Below, piece by piece: positions 3,019 through 5,552 of a DNA stretch of 5,552 nucleotides. The position numbers were made by a program, and so were the translations under genes. This stretch comes from Stenotrophomonas sp. (lineage in GTDB: Bacteria > Pseudomonadota > Gammaproteobacteria > Xanthomonadales > Xanthomonadaceae): the NCBI GenBank assembly GCA_003248565.1, contig QFOV01000223.1, forward strand, positions 1-5,552, written 5' to 3'. The notes below the pieces were generated by a model that saw nothing but the letters and a program-made list of their open reading frames with translations, was not told where the DNA came from and ran no database searches. The stretch's first letter is position 1. The number at the start of each line of letters is the position of its first letter.

Positions 3019-5552
3019 ATGACCCTCGCCTTCCTGCGCTTCGAGCTGCGCGAGCAGCTGCGTTCTCCCTTGTTGTGGCTGCTTGCGGTACTGTTCGCCC
3101 TGATCGCCTTCGGTGCTGCCTCCAGCGACGCCGTCCAGATCGGTGGCGGCATCGGCAACGTGCACCGCAATGCACCCTCGGTGATCGCCAGCTTCATGAC
3201 CTCCTTCACCCTGCTCGGGTTGCTGGTGGTTACCTTGTTCGTCAGCAACGCATTGCTGCGCGACTTCGAACTGGGCACGTCCGAGCTGGTGTTCTCCAGC
3301 CCGATCAAGCGCCGCGACTACCTGCTGGGGCGGCTTGGCGCGGCCCTGCTGGCCAGCCTGCTGATGTACGTGATCATCGGCATCGGGTTGTTCATCGCCC
3401 AGTTCATGCCGTGGATCGATGCCGCGCGGCTGGGACCAGTATCACTGCGGCCCTATCTTTGGTCGTTCACCTTCATGGTGCTGCCGAACGTGCTGTTCAC
3501 CACCGCCCTGCTGTCCGTGCTGGCGGTTACCACCCGCAACATCCTGTGGGTCTATATCGGCGTCATCGTGTTCTTCGTGCTGTACGGCGTCAGCCGCGCC
3601 CTGCTGGCCGACATCGACAACATGCGCATCGCCTCGCTGCTCGATCCACTGGGCATGCGTGCGATGAGCCATGCAACGCGCTACTGGTCGGCCGAAGAGC
3701 GCAACACCGGCCTGCCCGCATTCACCGGCTACCTGCTGGAGAACCGCGTGCTGTGGCTGGCGGTGACCGGCGCCCTGTTCGCCGCGACATTCGCCCTGTT
3801 CCGCACCGAGCGCAGCGGTACCGGCCGCAAGCGCGGCAAGAAGGTGGCCAGTGTTGCTACCACCGACAGCAAGCGTAGCAATGTGGTCGCCCCCAAAGTC
3901 ACCCCGAACTTCAACGCGGCAACCGGTTGGCGGCAGCTGCTGCGACAGGTCGGGTTTGATGCCTTTGGTGTTTTCCGCAGTGCGCCGTTCCTGGTGCTGC
4001 TGGTACTGGGCATGGCCAACTTCATTCCCACCGCCCTGCACCGCCGCACCATGTACGGCACGCCAAGCTGGCCGGTGACCTCGCAGATGCTGGAAGCACT
4101 GCAGGGCAGCTTCAGCTTCCTGCTGATCATCATCGTGCTGTTCTACGCCGGCGAACTGGTGTGGCGTGAACGCAGCGCGCGCATCGCAGGCATCAGCGAC
4201 GCCATGCCGGTGCCGAACTGGGTGCCGCTGTTGGGCAAGTTCCTCACCTTGATCGCAGTGGTATTGGCGTTCCAGGCCGTCGGCGGGCTCACCGCCATCG
4301 CCATCCAGCTGAGCAAGGGTTACACCCAGATCGAGCCGTTGCTGTACTTCAAGACGCTGGCGCTGGACTCGGTGGTCTACATCCTGATGGGCGGCATGGC
4401 CTTGGTGCTGCAGGTGCTCAGCAACAACAAGTTCATGGGCTATGCGCTGCTGATCCTGTTGCTGATCGGGCAGTCGGTGCTGGGCATGCTCGACTACACA
4501 CAGAACCTGTACAACTTCGGCAGCTGGCCGATCGCCCCGTATTCGGACATGAACGGCTACGGCCATTTCCTGACCGGGCAGCTGGCCTTCCAGGGCTATT
4601 GGATGCTGTTCCTGCTGGTGTTGCTGTTGCTGTGCGCGGCCTTGTGGGTGCGCGGCGTGGACTCCGGCTGGCGGCAGCGCCTGCGATTGGCAAAACAGCG
4701 CCTGCGCGGCCCACTGGGTGCAGGTCTGGCAGCTGCCTCGCTGGCCTTCATCGCCTGCGGCGGTTGGCTGTACTGGAGCACCAACATCCGCAATGAATTT
4801 GTCTCGCCGGACCAGCAGCTCGACCTCCAGGCCCGCTACGAGCGCGACTATCGCAAGTACAAGGACCTGCCGCAGCCGCGCATCATCGCCATCGACAACA
4901 ACGTCGACCTGCACCCGGAAACCCAGTCCGTGCGCATCGACGGCGTCTACCGCGTGCGCAATACCCATGCGACCGCCATCCCCGACATCCACGTCGCGAT
5001 GGGCGATGACAAGACCCTGGCCAGCATCGAAATGGGCGGCGCCAAGCTGACCACCCACGATGACGAACTGGGCTACCGCATCTATCACCTGGATGCACCG
5101 ATGGCACCAGGCGAGGAACGCGATATCCGCTTCACTGTCGACATCCATCCCAACGGCATCACTTCCGACCAGGCACAGACCCAGATCGTCGACAACGGCA
5201 GCTTCTTCAACAGCCGTGTACTGCCGGCCTTTGGTTATGACAGCGGCGCGGAGATCAGCGACCGCAACGAACGCCGCAAGCGTGACCTCGGTGAACCAAC
5301 GCGCATGCCCAAGCTGGAAGATAAGGCCGCGCGTGCCAATACCTACATCTCCAACGACTCGGATTGGTTGGATTTCCGCAGCACCGTCTGCACCGCACCG
5401 GACCATATCGCGCTGGCACCGGGTTACCTGCAGAAGGAATTCGAACGCCATGGCCGTCGCTGCTTCAGCTACGCCATGGACCGGCCGATGCTGAACTTCT
5501 ACGCCTATCTGTCGGCACGCTGGCAGGTGAAGAAGGCCACGTACAAGAACAT
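3019..5552 (+). CDS. ABC-2 permease fused to M1-family aminopeptidase-like domain (3' end cut by window)
   Basis: ATG 3019 follows GGAG (3009-3012) at 6 nt and opens 844 codons with no stop before the window ends. About 13 hydrophobic segments lie near residues 17-34, 55-75, 107-128, 146-170, 174-192, 244-261, 323-340, 364-380, 404-430, 445-467, 473-493, 525-544 and 566-586. Segments 1-6 and 7-12 each look like an ABC-2 permease half. Both have an acidic/basic cytoplasmic loop after their second segment (ELVFSSPIKRRDYLLGR near 90-105; ELVWRERSARIAGISD near 379-394), suggesting an internal duplication. Arg/Lys-rich loops at 262-290 and 544-564 are cytoplasmic by the positive-inside rule, so everything after segment 13 is periplasmic. 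Residues from about 600 form a beta-rich soluble region. Phrases such as RPMLNFYAYLSARWQVKK near 822-839 recall the N-terminal domain of M1 peptidases in known permease/M1 fusions. The zinc-binding HExxH motif would lie beyond the window and is not seen. The peptidase call therefore rests on architecture and similarity from memory. Confidence 0.85.
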   Translation, partial: MTLAFLRFELREQLRSPLLWLLAVLFALIAFGAASSDAVQIGGGIGNVHRNAPSVIASFMTSFTLLGLLVVTLFVSNALLRDFELGTSELVFSSPIKRRDYLLGRLGAALLASLLMYVIIGIGLFIAQFMPWIDAARLGPVSLRPYLWSFTFMVLPNVLFTTALLSVLAVTTRNILWVYIGVIVFFVLYGVSRALLADIDNMRIASLLDPLGMRAMSHATRYWSAEERNTGLPAFTGYLLENRVLWLAVTGALFAATFALFRTERSGTGRKRGKKVASVATTDSKRSNVVAPKVTPNFNAATGWRQLLRQVGFDAFGVFRSAPFLVLLVLGMANFIPTALHRRTMYGTPSWPVTSQMLEALQGSFSFLLIIIVLFYAGELVWRERSARIAGISDAMPVPNWVPLLGKFLTLIAVVLAFQAVGGLTAIAIQLSKGYTQIEPLLYFKTLALDSVVYILMGGMALVLQVLSNNKFMGYALLILLLIGQSVLGMLDYTQNLYNFGSWPIAPYSDMNGYGHFLTGQLAFQGYWMLFLLVLLLLCAALWVRGVDSGWRQRLRLAKQRLRGPLGAGLAAASLAFIACGGWLYWSTNIRNEFVSPDQQLDLQARYERDYRKYKDLPQPRIIAIDNNVDLHPETQSVRIDGVYRVRNTHATAIPDIHVAMGDDKTLASIEMGGAKLTTHDDELGYRIYHLDAPMAPGEERDIRFTVDIHPNGITSDQAQTQIVDNGSFFNSRVLPAFGYDSGAEISDRNERRKRDLGEPTRMPKLEDKAARANTYISNDSDWLDFRSTVCTAPDHIALAPGYLQKEFERHGRRCFSYAMDRPMLNFYAYLSARWQVKKATYKN

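Noticed and set aside
2003..3175. A 390-codon minus-strand frame opposite the ATPase gene
   Set aside because: It is a shadow of the ATPase, whose plus-strand frame has every ABC motif. The antisense product has no recognisable family.
2946..3878. A 310-codon plus-strand frame overlapping the ATPase end and permease start
   Set aside because: The product is an Arg/Ala/His-rich string without domains, in a different frame from the two well-supported genes it overlaps.
3442..5451. A 669-codon open frame on the minus strand
   Set aside because: It lies antisense inside the permease gene and is rich in Ala, Val, His, Gln, Asp and Gly, as expected from the mirror frame of a high-GC gene. It has no recognisable domain or membrane pattern. 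The plus-strand frame shows coherent membrane topology and family motifs.

Overview
The window looks like chromosomal DNA from a high-GC gammaproteobacterium, most likely Stenotrophomonas or a close relative in the Lysobacteraceae (Xanthomonadaceae). The main clue is a GTAG-headed palindrome at 1494-1516. It matches the SMAG (Stenotrophomonas maltophilia GTAG) class of REP elements. The protein types and the GC-rich third codon positions agree. No phage, plasmid, CRISPR, tRNA or rRNA signal was seen. All four genes lie on the plus strand.

Layout: (1) 35-1497 is a two-gene unit. It holds an exported serine hydrolase of the class C beta-lactamase/DD-peptidase fold and a YaeR-type glyoxalase I-like metalloprotein (gloA2), joined by an ATGA start/stop overlap. 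(2) 1494-1990 is a dense mosaic of three kinds of short palindromic repeat: SMAG-like, a GGCGTAAGCC hairpin, and a C-rich/G-rich hairpin. The mosaic includes a 192-bp tandem duplication (1549-1740 and 1741-1932, 4 mismatches, no indels). It codes for nothing convincing. Its G-rich strand carries three identical short-loop G-quadruplex motifs. (3) 1991-2113 is the leader of the next operon. It holds two overlapping, mutually exclusive inverted repeats. (4) 2114-5552 encodes an ABC ATPase and, 11 bp downstream, a very large permease that runs off the window end.

The last gene is easy to miss because it has no stop codon inside the window. Reading from ATG 3019 gives 844 uninterrupted codons. 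I count about 13 membrane segments arranged as 6 + 6 + 1, followed by a large soluble domain that resembles the N-terminal part of M1-family metallopeptidases. The positive-inside rule puts that soluble part in the periplasm. The likely machine is a homodimeric ATPase driving one polypeptide that carries both permease halves, tethered to a periplasmic peptidase. Its substrate cannot be read from the sequence. The two upstream genes have no obvious functional link to the transporter and are separated from it by the repeat mosaic.
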